In this document: one piece after another, positions 55,901 through 64,000 of the stretch
How the letters are laid out: the number at the start of each line of letters is the position of its first letter
Numbering within the stretch: the first letter of the stretch is position 1
The notes under the pieces: model-generated
Told to the model about the DNA's origin: nothing
Databases searched by the model: none
Seen by the model: the letters and a program-made list of their open reading frames with translations, nothing else
Program-made: the position numbers and the translations under genes
From: Gallionella sp.
Lineage (GTDB): Bacteria > Pseudomonadota > Gammaproteobacteria > Burkholderiales > Gallionellaceae
Length of the DNA stretch: 64,000 nucleotides
Direction: 5' to 3'
NCBI GenBank assembly: GCA_028687575.1
Contig: JAQTZW010000002.1
Location: forward strand, 186,001 to 250,000

Positions 55901-56059
55901 GGCAGCTTCCGCGTGCCGATGGCCATCGTGGTGATCGGCGGCCTGATCACCTCCACCTTCCTCAGCCTGATCGTCATCCCGGTGGTGTTCACCTACGTGG
56001 ACGACGCGGTGCACTGGCTGGCAGGGAGGCTGCGCCGCAAGGGGAGCGCGGTCGCATGA
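52991..56059 (+). CDS. RND efflux permease (AcrB/HAE1-like)
   Basis: A 1022-residue RND pump with the expected 12-helix layout in two halves. The N-terminus (WSIRNPIPSILGFVMLTLLGLMAFKAMKIQLFPDIDLPMI), the TM4 motif LVVGVLVDDAIVEIENI with paired aspartates for proton relay, and the second-half GLIMLMGIATKNSILLVEYA are all typical. The large periplasmic loops fit drug or solvent efflux pumps. The substrate cannot be inferred. It forms an operon with the adaptor and the following unknown secreted protein. Confidence 0.94.
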   Translation: MNVSAWSIRNPIPSILGFVMLTLLGLMAFKAMKIQLFPDIDLPMITVTASLPGASPDQMEVEVARKIENALAGAQGLKHLYTQVKNGSAIVSAEFRLERDSRLALEDVRQAMSRIRGELPREMLDPVVNKVEMSGKPLLTYTIFDPQMSEEQLSWFVDNDMTRLLLGVKGVGAVTRVGGVTRQVRVELDPLKLLALNLSASEVSAQLRLIEQEAPGGRTDLGGIEQSVRTLATVQTAAQLAQMEIGLRDGRKIRLDQVATVSDGIAERRSLALHNGQQVVGFEITRTLGASDVEVAHGVANALAELKKTHPGLSTELVFNTVDRVLETYEGSMEMIFEGALLAVVVVIFFLRNARATLVAATALPLAVIPTFAFMHLLGFSINLVTLLALSLVVGVLVDDAIVEIENIMRHLEMGKSPYDAAMEAADEIGMAVIATTFALVAVFLPTAFMGGIPGRFFVQFGWTAAIAVLFSLVVARMLTPMMSAYILKPRAPHAQPGWMAAYLGWANWCLAHRKTTLAATLAFCVASVVLSGTLPKGFQPKDNASQTQVTLTLPPGSTLKQSYAMAEQARALVMQNPNVTLVYSAIGGGTASSNAFEPAGVAEVSKVILSVQLQPREQRKLKKQQIEDQLREVLNTLPAVRIKVGMGSSSDKYQLVLTSDNSELLDRQALKVGAELRTIPGIGNVVSNSSVLRPEVVVRPDFARAADLGVTSAAIAETLRVATNGDYDQQLAKLNLPDRQLPIVVKLRDDARQDIGLLSRLMVQGTHGPVMLGNVASLEIASGPAQIDRYDRQRNVTFEIELAGQPLGAVQAAVKALPSIKNMPQGVEMAPIGDAEAMQELFASFGLAMFTGVLCIYLVLVLLFKDFMQPATILAALVLSVPGAFLALFITQTAISMPSMIGLIMLMGIATKNSILLVEYAITSRREHGLARAEALLDACKKRARPIIMTTMAMGAGMLPVALDLGMGDGSFRVPMAIVVIGGLITSTFLSLIVIPVVFTYVDDAVHWLAGRLRRKGSAVA

Positions 56060-56643
56060 GGCATCCTGGAAATACCTGTGCGATGTGTTTGCTGATGCTG
56101 GCTTGCCTTATGGGTTTGGCGAGAGCAGAGGAGGTTCCGGGAGGTAACGAACGATTCAATTGTGACATCCCGATGGCATCGGAAAAGGAGTTTGATGACG
56201 CTGTCATATACGCGGTAGGTCGAGCCGTTTTGGGGCCTCGGGGTGACACCTGGTTCTCTGAAGTGGAACTTTGTATGTTTGGCTGGTATGTATCCGATAA
56301 GTTTTCATTGGCTGGCTATGCGTGGACGACACATCATGCCTTGCTGAGAATGATGAGTGCCGACCCCGAACAATTTTTTGACGTTATCGAAAAGCATGAT
56401 CCCGCTGGCTATCATGTATGGCGGGACTCTCTGGATCATGCCGAACTATGGCTGATGAGTGAGAAATGCCCAGAACCCAGCCCACTCCAAAAAGCATCGC
56501 GCTCAATAGACGGATTCTCGTTCAAGGATGAGAAAAAGGAGCAGATGAGGGTAGAGGTTTTAAGCAGACTTAAAACATTACGCTGCACCATTCCAGATCA
56601 AGAAATGGAACGGGTAGAGGATAGGGCAGGGCGCACTCAGTAG
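56056..56643 (+). CDS. Unrecognised secreted protein at the end of the RND operon
   Basis: A 195-residue protein starting MRHPGNTCAMCLLMLACLMGLARA, a signal peptide (a lipobox-like LMLAC is also possible). The mature part is rich in Asp, Glu, Trp and Met, with cysteines (FNCDIPM, ELCMFGWY, SEKCPEP, LRCTIPD) that may form disulfides. I recognise no family. The start overlaps the pump stop by four bases (ATGA), so it is coupled to the pump. Its base composition is less GC-rich than the neighbouring genes, which hints at separate origin. Confidence 0.8.
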   Translation: MRHPGNTCAMCLLMLACLMGLARAEEVPGGNERFNCDIPMASEKEFDDAVIYAVGRAVLGPRGDTWFSEVELCMFGWYVSDKFSLAGYAWTTHHALLRMMSADPEQFFDVIEKHDPAGYHVWRDSLDHAELWLMSEKCPEPSPLQKASRSIDGFSFKDEKKEQMRVEVLSRLKTLRCTIPDQEMERVEDRAGRTQ

Positions 56644-56698
56644 TGTGCCGGATGGATTCCAGGCAAAACCGCCGGTGGTTGACCGGCAGAGCGTGTAG

Positions 56699-56724
56699 CT
56701 CCGATTAGCGTAGCGTAATCGGAG
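56699..56724. repeat. Perfect inverted repeat (CTCCGATTA...TAATCGGAG)
   Basis: Arms of 9 bp (56699-56707 and 56716-56724) with an 8-base spacer GCGTAGCG. It lies between the unknown secreted protein and the antitoxin gene, in a 138-bp gap. Repeats of this kind (CCGATTA near GCGTAGCG) are scattered in many Beta- and Gammaproteobacteria; no T run follows, so it is not a simple terminator. Confidence 0.8.
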
Positions 56725-56781
56725 GCATGGCTAAGGTGGCCCGCGACCGGTTGCTGCCGCATTTACGCCGGTCAGTCCGCA

Positions 56782-57090
56782 TCACGCCAAGCTGACCACC
56801 AACTTTTTCCCGCAGGCATGGGCATATTTTTTCAAGGTCGCGAAGCTGGGGGAGTGTTTCTGGCTGACAAGTGAAGCCTCCAGACGAGACACGGCACTGG
56901 TTGTTGTCCCCATGCGCCGGGCAATCTCGGCTTGCGTCAAACCCGCCTCATGACGGGCACGCAATACCGCCTGGAGCGCGGCATACTCTTCTTCGAGACC
57001 ATCGTAGGCCTGCCGTGTTTCGGCATCAGCCAACGCTTGAGCAACAAATGCATCATCGTGAGCAACCGGATTGAATCGTTCATTTGGCAT
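56782..57090 (-). CDS. XRE-family antitoxin (HigA-like)
   Basis: A 102-residue protein with an HTH domain at residues about 40-95: LRARHEAGLTQAEIARRMGTTTSAVSRLEASL, then SPSFATLKKYAHACGKKL. The N-terminal part is acidic. In HigBA systems the toxin gene comes first, as here, and the HTH antitoxin binds the shared promoter. It overlaps the toxin gene by 11 bp. Confidence 0.9.
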   Translation of the reverse strand: MPNERFNPVAHDDAFVAQALADAETRQAYDGLEEEYAALQAVLRARHEAGLTQAEIARRMGTTTSAVSRLEASLVSQKHSPSFATLKKYAHACGKKLVVSLA

Positions 57091-57409
57091 TTTTGACCTC
57101 CTTCAGGCGACGAGTCGCAATTTCCAATTCATTGTTGGGTGTTTTCTGTGTTTTCTTGACGAACGAGTGAAGCACTACGATCACTTGTCCGACCTGAGTA
57201 CAGTAGAACACTCGCCCGATCCCTTCCGGGCCTTTGGGGCGCAACTCAAATAAGCCACTTCCCATTGCTTTTGAGTGCGGCATTCTCAAGTCTGCGCCAT
57301 GCTCTTGCATCAATTCAGCCAGGCGCAGATAGTCTGCGCGAATGCCCGGAGGCAATGCCAATACATCAGACCGCACTCGCTCGGAGTAGTAAATTATCCG
57401 CCAGTTCAT
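57080..57409 (-). CDS. RelE/HigB-like toxin (Gp49 family)
   Basis: A 109-residue protein with the Gp49/HigB pattern: IYYSERVRSDVLALPPGIRADYLRLAELM, LFELRPKGPEGIGRVFYCTQVGQVIVVLHSFVKKTQKTPNNEL. The basic stretch before the C-terminus (SFVKKTQKTP) is typical of these ribosome-dependent mRNA interferases. It is upstream of its HTH antitoxin and overlaps it. The family assignment is good; activity is not shown. Confidence 0.9.
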   Translation of the reverse strand: MNWRIIYYSERVRSDVLALPPGIRADYLRLAELMQEHGADLRMPHSKAMGSGLFELRPKGPEGIGRVFYCTQVGQVIVVLHSFVKKTQKTPNNELEIATRRLKEVKNAK

Positions 57410-57534
57410 GGTTGAATGTTAGCATATATGCGAAACCCTTGTCAGGGGCAACTCCGGGCAGCCGGAGAATTGGAGGGCTTGGTTTGCGGCGGGTGTTCCC
57501 GCCCTACCTGATTCGCATCCGCCGCAAGTCGTTC

Positions 57535-57969
57535 TCACCCCTTTCCCCTTGCCCACTGGACGATGCTGCGCGCGTCCAGCGCGCCGGACTGGCGGGCGAC
57601 TTCCTGGCCGGACTTGAACAGTGCGAGGGTGGGGATGCTGCGGATATTGTAGCGAGCAGCCAGTGGCTGGGCCTGCTCGGTGTCCAGTTTGGCCAGCCGC
57701 ATCCGGGGTTCCAGCGTGGCGGCAGCTTGTGCAAAGGCCGGGGCCATCATCCGGCACGGGCCGCACCAGGGTGCCCAGAAATCCACTAGCACCGGGATGT
57801 CGCTGCGTCCGATGTGGCGGTCGAAGTTGCCGGCGTTCAAGTCTACCGGATGGGCGTCGAACAGCGGCTGCTTGCATTTTCCGCATACCGGGTTGGCGGC
57901 GAGTCTTTCGGCAGGCACGCGGTTCACGCCGTCGCAATGCGGGCAGACGATGTGCAGCGGTTCGGTCAT
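57535..57969 (-). CDS. trxC: Thioredoxin 2 (TrxC)
   Basis: A 144-residue thioredoxin with an N-terminal zinc-binding extension: CPHC (C9, C12) and CGKC (C29, C32). The active site is FWAPWCGPCRMM (C69, C72), and the cis-proline region IRSIPTLALFKSG follows. TrxC is a cytoplasmic reductant induced by oxidative stress in E. coli. It lies 31 bp upstream of the hppA stop side, in the same direction, so may share read-through with hppA. The 125-bp gap to the toxin gene holds nothing notable. Confidence 0.94.
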   Translation of the reverse strand: MTEPLHIVCPHCDGVNRVPAERLAANPVCGKCKQPLFDAHPVDLNAGNFDRHIGRSDIPVLVDFWAPWCGPCRMMAPAFAQAAATLEPRMRLAKLDTEQAQPLAARYNIRSIPTLALFKSGQEVARQSGALDARSIVQWARGKG

Positions 57970-58000
57970 GGCGGTCTCCTTGCCGGTGCGCCGCTCGTGT

Positions 58001-60013
58001 TCAGAGCAGCGGTACGATCATCAGTGCGACGATGTTGATGATTTTAATCAACGGGTTGATCGCGGGGCCGGCGGTGTCCTTGTAGGGATCGCCGACGGTG
58101 TCGCCGGTGACGGCAGCCTTGTGGGCTTCCGAACCTTTGCCGCCGTAGTTGCCTTCTTCGATGTATTTTTTGGCGTTGTCCCATGCGCCGCCGCCGGTGG
58201 TCATGGAGATGGCGACGAAGATGCCGGTGATGATGGTGCCGACCAGCACGCCGCCCAGCGCCTGCGCGCCCAGCGTCAGGCCGACCACCACCGGTATGGC
58301 GACCGGCAGCAGCGATGGCACGATCATTTCACGGATCGCGGCTTTGGTGAGCATGTCCACGCAGGTGCCGTATTCGGGCTTGCCGGTGCCTTCCATGATG
58401 CCGGGGATGTCCTTGAACTGGCGGCGTACTTCGACGACTACCGAGCCTGCGGCGCGACCGACCGCTTCCATGCCCATCGCGCCGAACAGGTAGGGAATCA
58501 TGCCGCCGATGAACAGGCCGACGATGACCATGTGGTTGGACAAGTCAAACGTCAGGTTATGGCCGCTGGCGCTTAGCGCGTGTGTGTAATCGGCGAACAG
58601 CACCAGTGCAGCCAGCCCCGCCGAGCCGATGGCGTAGCCTTTGGTGACGGCCTTGGTGGTGTTGCCTACCGCGTCCAGCGCATCGGTGATGACGCGTACT
58701 TCGTCGGGAAGGCTGGACATTTCGGCAATGCCGCCGGCGTTGTCGGTGATCGGGCCGTAGGCATCCAGTGCGACGATGATGCCGGTCATGGACAGCATCG
58801 CGGTGGCGGCGATGGCGATGCCGTACAGTCCTGCCAGTTGATGCGCGCCAAGTATCGCGAGACAAACGATGATGACCGGTGCGGCGGTGGATTTCATCGA
58901 GACGCCCAAGCCGGCGATGATGTTGGTGCCGTGTCCGGTGGTGGAGGCTGCCGCGATGTGGCGTACCGGGGCGTATTCGGTGGCGGTGTAGTACTCGGTG
59001 ATCCATACCAGCACGGCGGTCAGCAACAGGCCGATAACCGTCGAGCCGTACAGGGCATTGACGCTATAGACGCCGTTGTCGGCCATGATCCACGAGGTCA
59101 GCGGGTAGAAGGCAATCAGGGCGAGCAGGGCGGAGACAGCCAGACCCCGGTACAGCGCGTTCATGATCTTGCCACCCTCGCGCGCCTTGACGAAGTGGAT
59201 GCCTATGATGGAAGCGATGATCGAGAAGCCGCCCAGCACCAGCGGGTAGATCACCGCGCCTGCGTTGGCCATCAGCAGCCCGCCCAGCATCATGGTGGCG
59301 ATGATGGTGACCGCGTAAGTTTCGAACAGATCGGCGGCCATGCCGGCGCAGTCGCCCACGTTGTCGCCGACGTTGTCGGCAATCACTGCCGGGTTGCGCG
59401 GGTCGTCCTCGGGGATGCCGGCCTCGACTTTTCCGACCAGGTCGGCGCCGACGTCAGCCCCTTTGGTGAAGATGCCGCCGCCCAGCCGGGCGAAGATGGA
59501 GATCAGCGAGCCGCCGAAGCCCAGCCCCACCAGCGCGTGGGTCGCTTCAGTCTGAGTGGAACCTGCGCCGATCAGGAAGGCGTAGTAGCCTGCGACTCCC
59601 GCCAACCCCAAACCGACCACCAGCATGCCAGTGATCGCGCCGCCCTTGAACGAGACATCCAGCGCGGCGTTGAGACTTTCTCGGGCAGCTTCGGCGGTGC
59701 GGATATTGGCGCGTACCGAGATGTTCATGCCGATAAAACCGGCAGCGCCCGAGAGCAGCGCGCCGATGGCGAAACCGATGGCGGTTTGCCAGTTCAGCAT
59801 TGCATAGATGACTACGAACAGCAGGGCGCCTACGGCGGCGATGGTGAGGTACTGTCTGGAAAGGTAAGCGGAAGCACCTTCCTGAATGGCGGCGGCGATG
59901 CTTTGCATCTGCGAGTTGCCGGTGGGTTTGCGCAATATCCACCTGATTGAGAAGATGCCATACAAGATAGCTACGACGGCACAGATCAACGCAAAGCTCA
60001 GACCACTCGACAT
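58001..60013 (-). CDS. hppA: Membrane-bound proton-translocating pyrophosphatase, K+-independent type
   Basis: A 670-residue membrane pyrophosphatase with 15-16 hydrophobic helices. The substrate site is [21 protein letters not shown] followed by [20 protein letters not shown] (residues 187-227). The [16 protein letters not shown] segment has lysine (K454) in the GNTT(A/K)A position, which in this family marks K+-independent H+ pumps. It uses pyrophosphate hydrolysis to pump protons. The start [14 protein letters not shown] at 60013 is chosen because an AAGGAG-type site precedes it; the frame from 60151 extends into an A-rich leader. Confidence 0.95.
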   Translation of the reverse strand: MSSGLSFALICAVVAILYGIFSIRWILRKPTGNSQMQSIAAAIQEGASAYLSRQYLTIAAVGALLFVVIYAMLNWQTAIGFAIGALLSGAAGFIGMNISVRANIRTAEAARESLNAALDVSFKGGAITGMLVVGLGLAGVAGYYAFLIGAGSTQTEATHALVGLGFGGSLISIFARLGGGIFTKGADVGADLVGKVEAGIPEDDPRNPAVIADNVGDNVGDCAGMAADLFETYAVTIIATMMLGGLLMANAGAVIYPLVLGGFSIIASIIGIHFVKAREGGKIMNALYRGLAVSALLALIAFYPLTSWIMADNGVYSVNALYGSTVIGLLLTAVLVWITEYYTATEYAPVRHIAAASTTGHGTNIIAGLGVSMKSTAAPVIIVCLAILGAHQLAGLYGIAIAATAMLSMTGIIVALDAYGPITDNAGGIAEMSSLPDEVRVITDALDAVGNTTKAVTKGYAIGSAGLAALVLFADYTHALSASGHNLTFDLSNHMVIVGLFIGGMIPYLFGAMGMEAVGRAAGSVVVEVRRQFKDIPGIMEGTGKPEYGTCVDMLTKAAIREMIVPSLLPVAIPVVVGLTLGAQALGGVLVGTIITGIFVAISMTTGGGAWDNAKKYIEEGNYGGKGSEAHKAAVTGDTVGDPYKDTAGPAINPLIKIINIVALMIVPLL

Positions 60014-60033
60014 GATTTTTCTCCTTCGGGTTG

Positions 60034-60049
60034 AGTCACCGGGGTGACT
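60034..60049. promoter_or_regulatory. Short dyad upstream of hppA
   Basis: AGTCAC-CGGG-GTGACT is a perfect 6-bp inverted repeat 20 bp before the hppA start. It could be an operator or a leader hairpin. The 199-bp gap also holds a TATACT hexamer at 60153-60158 in the direction of the ODP gene, a plausible -10 without a clear -35. Confidence 0.35.
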
Positions 60050-60212
60050 GATTTCAGGCATCGTTCCAGACAGGAAGATGATAGCAGCATCCGGTAAAAA
60101 AATTCCTGCCGTCATCCCATAAAAAAATTCATCATGGTTGATGTGAGTCAACTATACTTGGCGCGTATTCACTTAACATTCGCGCTCGCTGAAAATTGTT
60201 GAAGGAAGTGTT

Positions 60213-60986
60213 ATGGCTATCGAGTTGTTCAATAACGGCACGCATCTGTGTCTGATGTTTGATGATCTGGCGGATGAGGGTGGCAACGTCGCAGTACAGG
60301 CCAACCAGTTCCTGATCGTGGATAACGGACATGGCACACTGATAGATCCGGGCGGCAACATGACGTTCAACGGGCTGTTGATGGGCATGATGGAGCATTT
60401 CTCCTCCAAGAAGATGGAATACATCTTTGCCTCGCACGCCGATCCGGACATCATCGCCTCGGTGAACAAGTGGATGATCCATTCGGAATGCAAGGTGGCG
60501 ATCTCGGCACTCTGGGCACGTTTCGTGCCGCATTTCTGCACGGCGGGCAATACCGAGGGGCGCATCGTGCCGATCCCGGACGAGGGTATGAATTTCGTGT
60601 TGGGCAATTGCACGCTGAAGGCGATCCCGGCCCATTTCATGCATTCGGAGGGCAATTTCCAGTTCTATGATCCGGTCAGCAAGATACTGTTCTCCGGCGA
60701 CATGGGGGCGTCCATTGTTTCGCATACCGATGCCGATACGCCGGTTACCGACTTCAACGCACACCTCAAATACATGGAAGGCTTCCACCGTCGTTACATG
60801 ATTTCGAACAAAATCTGCCGCTACTGGGTGGCGATGGTGCGCCAGCTGGATGTGGAGATGATCGTGCCGCAACACGGCAAGTCGTTCAAGGGCAAGAAAA
60901 TGGTCAACCAGTTCCTCGACTGGATCGAGCAATTGCCTTGCGGGGTGGATCTGATGACACAGGATAATTACCGCATACCGGCGTAA
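60213..60986 (+). CDS. Metallo-beta-lactamase-fold diiron protein (ODP/flavodiiron-like, without flavodoxin)
   Basis: A 257-residue MBL-fold protein. The metal-binding pattern of the flavodiiron/ODP family is visible: ASHADPDIIAS (in place of HxExDH), IPAHFMHSEGNFQFYDP, LFSGDMGASIVSH and VPQHGKSFKG. No flavodoxin domain is fused, so it matches ODP (oxygen-binding diiron) proteins, which sense or reduce oxygen and are sometimes linked to chemotaxis. The Glu of the first motif is replaced by Asp. It is divergent from hppA and ends in a strong terminator. The function in this organism is not known. Confidence 0.88.
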   Translation: MAIELFNNGTHLCLMFDDLADEGGNVAVQANQFLIVDNGHGTLIDPGGNMTFNGLLMGMMEHFSSKKMEYIFASHADPDIIASVNKWMIHSECKVAISALWARFVPHFCTAGNTEGRIVPIPDEGMNFVLGNCTLKAIPAHFMHSEGNFQFYDPVSKILFSGDMGASIVSHTDADTPVTDFNAHLKYMEGFHRRYMISNKICRYWVAMVRQLDVEMIVPQHGKSFKGKKMVNQFLDWIEQLPCGVDLMTQDNYRIPA

Positions 60987-61011
60987 TTTTACTTGTCACA
61001 GCACCATGCAA

Positions 61012-61031
61012 AACGGCCCTTCGGGGCCGTT
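61012..61031 (+). terminator. Intrinsic terminator after the ODP gene
   Basis: Stem AACGGCCC (61012-61019), TTCG tetraloop and GGGCCGTT (61024-61031) followed by TTTAATTTT. The A-rich bases before the stem mean it could also stop transcription from the opposite gene (gamma carbonic anhydrase-like, stop at 61057). The UUCG loop makes it very stable. Confidence 0.93.
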
Positions 61032-61056
61032 TTTAATTTTAAGTTCGCTTCTGAAA

Positions 61057-61584
61057 TCAATACGTTATGGGGGTTAGATTTTCCCGGTAATGCAACATCT
61101 GCTCCACATAGTGGAGGGTGTTGTCGTGCATGGCGGCAATTTCTTCCTCGCTTAATTGCCGTATTACCCGGCCCGGTGCGCCTACGACCAGCGAGTTGTC
61201 CGGCACGACCTTGCCTTCCGTGACCAGCGCATTCGCGCCTATCAGGCAGTTTTTGCCGATCACGCAGTTATTCAGCAGCACGGCATTGATGCCGATCAGG
61301 CAGCCCGAACCGACCGTGCAGCCGTGCAGCATCGCCATGTGGCCAATGGTGACATGCTCGCCCACGTTGAGCGGAGAGCCGGGATCGGTGTGCAGCACCG
61401 CACCGTCCTGCACGTTGCTGTTCGCGCCGATGTGGATGGGTTCGATGTCGCCGCGCAATACGGCGTTGAACCAGACACTGACGTTGTCCTCCAGAGTCAC
61501 TGCGCCAATGACCGAGGCGTTGTCGGCGATGAAGTGATGCTCGCCGCGCAGTTCCGGGGTGGATTCGCCTAAACGATAAATCAT
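61057..61584 (-). CDS. Gamma carbonic anhydrase-like protein (YrdA/CaiE family)
   Basis: A 175-residue left-handed beta-helix protein starting MIYRLGESTPEL; an ATG 11 codons earlier has no support. Hexapeptide repeats run through most of it (SVIGAVTLEDNVSVWFNAVLRGDIEPIHIG, SNVQDGAVLHTDPG, VTIGHMAMLHGC, CLIGANALV). The zinc histidines of gamma carbonic anhydrases are present: H in VLHTD, and IGHMAMLHGC. Catalytic activity in YrdA-type proteins is often weak or absent. It converges on the ODP gene. Confidence 0.92.
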   Translation of the reverse strand: MIYRLGESTPELRGEHHFIADNASVIGAVTLEDNVSVWFNAVLRGDIEPIHIGANSNVQDGAVLHTDPGSPLNVGEHVTIGHMAMLHGCTVGSGCLIGINAVLLNNCVIGKNCLIGANALVTEGKVVPDNSLVVGAPGRVIRQLSEEEIAAMHDNTLHYVEQMLHYRENLTPITY

Positions 61585-61651
61585 GGGATTTCCTTTAGTT
61601 CCGAGCCTGATAAACATTGAGGCAACCGGAAGTGGTCTTGCTGGGCAGGCC

Positions 61652-63579
<1,928 letters not shown>

Positions 63580-63580
<1 letters not shown>

Positions 63581-63765
63581 TAAATTTGTTCGGCCTCTTC
63601 GGCTGTCAGTTTGCGCGCTTCGTCGGCCAGCATTACCGGTATGCCGTCATCTATCTTGAAGGCCAGACGATCCGCGCGGCAAATCAACTCCTGAGCGGAT
63701 TTCTGGTAAACCAGTGGAGATTTGCACAGCGGGCAAACGAGGATTTCAAGCAGTTTTGCGTCCAT
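63580..63765 (-). CDS. Trm112 family small protein (YcaR-like)
   Basis: A 61-residue protein starting [21 protein letters not shown]; the longer frame from 63852 extends into lpxK and is not used. The CPLC pair and a later [27 protein letters not shown] match Trm112/YcaR. Eukaryotic Trm112 activates methyltransferases; the bacterial role is unsettled. It is found between lpxK and kdsB in most Proteobacteria. Its start overlaps the lpxK end by 20 bp and its stop overlaps the kdsB start by one. Confidence 0.93.
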
Positions 63766-64000
63766 TGGGGGCGATCTTTCGCAGTAGGTGAGCGAACAGG
63801 GCTGAATCAACTTGGGTATCCACGCGCAACACCCAGTATCGGTCATCAGCAAACGGGGCGCATTTTACCGCATCTTTTTCAGTCAGGAGTAGTGCATCGC
63901 AATCTGTAAAATCCAGGTCGCTGGCCGAGTAGGGGTGATGGTCCGGAAAAGCGTGCGGCGTGACCGTTAATCCCAAGTCGGCCAGATGGTCGAAAAACCG
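63746..64000 (-). CDS. lpxK: Tetraacyldisaccharide 4'-kinase LpxK, C-terminal part (5' end outside window)
   Basis: The last 84 codons of lpxK, open to the right edge. The sequence [31 protein letters not shown], then [37 protein letters not shown] matches the C-terminal end of LpxK. It phosphorylates the lipid A precursor at the 4' position. It is the upstream gene of the trm112–kdsB–adk–glcG cluster, and its 3' end overlaps trm112. The remainder lies beyond 64000. Confidence 0.93.
   Translation of the reverse strand, partial: RFFDHLADLGLTVTPHAFPDHHPYSASDLDFTDCDALLLTEKDAVKCAPFADDRYWVLRVDTQVDSALFAHLLRKIAPNGRKTA

Noticed and set aside
53483..56014. Minus-strand frame of 843 codons opposite the RND pump
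   Set aside because: Shadow of the pump gene; very high His, Gln and Arg content with no known domain.

Overview
The window looks like chromosomal DNA of a Gram-negative betaproteobacterium. The lpxK–trm112–kdsB–adk cluster, the moxR–DUF58–tgpA cluster, alaA–hom–thrC, GC-rich codon use and a K+-independent proton pyrophosphatase all fit. An affiliation with Nitrosomonadales (Gallionella/Sideroxydans-like bacteria) is my inference; no 16S gene is present.

Region by region: (1) 1-8971, all on the minus strand, is part of an extracellular contractile injection system (eCIS, Afp/PVC-like): tail terminator, an unknown protein, sheath, two tube proteins, DUF5908 protein, LysM protein, spike, PAAR tip, gp25 and a baseplate J-like protein cut by the left edge. 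(2) 9280-13053 encodes a 1257-residue CBS-PAS-GAF-PAS-PAS-GGDEF-EAL protein for cyclic di-GMP turnover. (3) 13185-21297 is housekeeping: parvulin, BolA, YciI, YciB, TfoX-N, MsrB, PIN-PhoH, PrxQ, TadA, an L,D-transpeptidase, a GNAT enzyme, a CbiM-like membrane protein and YgfZ. (4) 21430-29004 holds an orphan peptide-binding lipoprotein, a compact four-gene archaic (Csu-type) chaperone-usher pilus operon and, converging on it, a membrane protein with two MshEN-type cyclic di-GMP-binding modules fused to a periplasmic beta domain. (5) 29448-38985 is an accessory region: an internally deleted IS3-family element, then fic and a complete type I Wadjet system (jetABCD), then a truncated integrase beside a tRNA-Ser(UGA) gene. 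(6) 39115-46844 carries queD, tgpA–DUF58–moxR, an Mth938-like gene, alaA and hom, with two intergenic blocks of GTGAAAN heptads arranged as inverted arrays. (7) 46845-51617 has a PIN toxin-antitoxin pair lying between hom and thrC, then an AEC transporter, psd and a methyltransferase. (8) 51852-57409 is an RND efflux adaptor and pump with an unknown secreted protein, and a HigBA-like pair. (9) 57535-64000 has trxC, hppA, an ODP-type diiron protein, a gamma carbonic anhydrase-like protein, a GlcG/HbpS protein, adk, kdsB, trm112 and the end of lpxK.

The most notable systems are the eCIS, the Wadjet operon led by Fic, and the MshEN/pilus pairing. The last suggests a direct cyclic di-GMP link to surface attachment. 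The heptad arrays are the most unusual non-coding structure.
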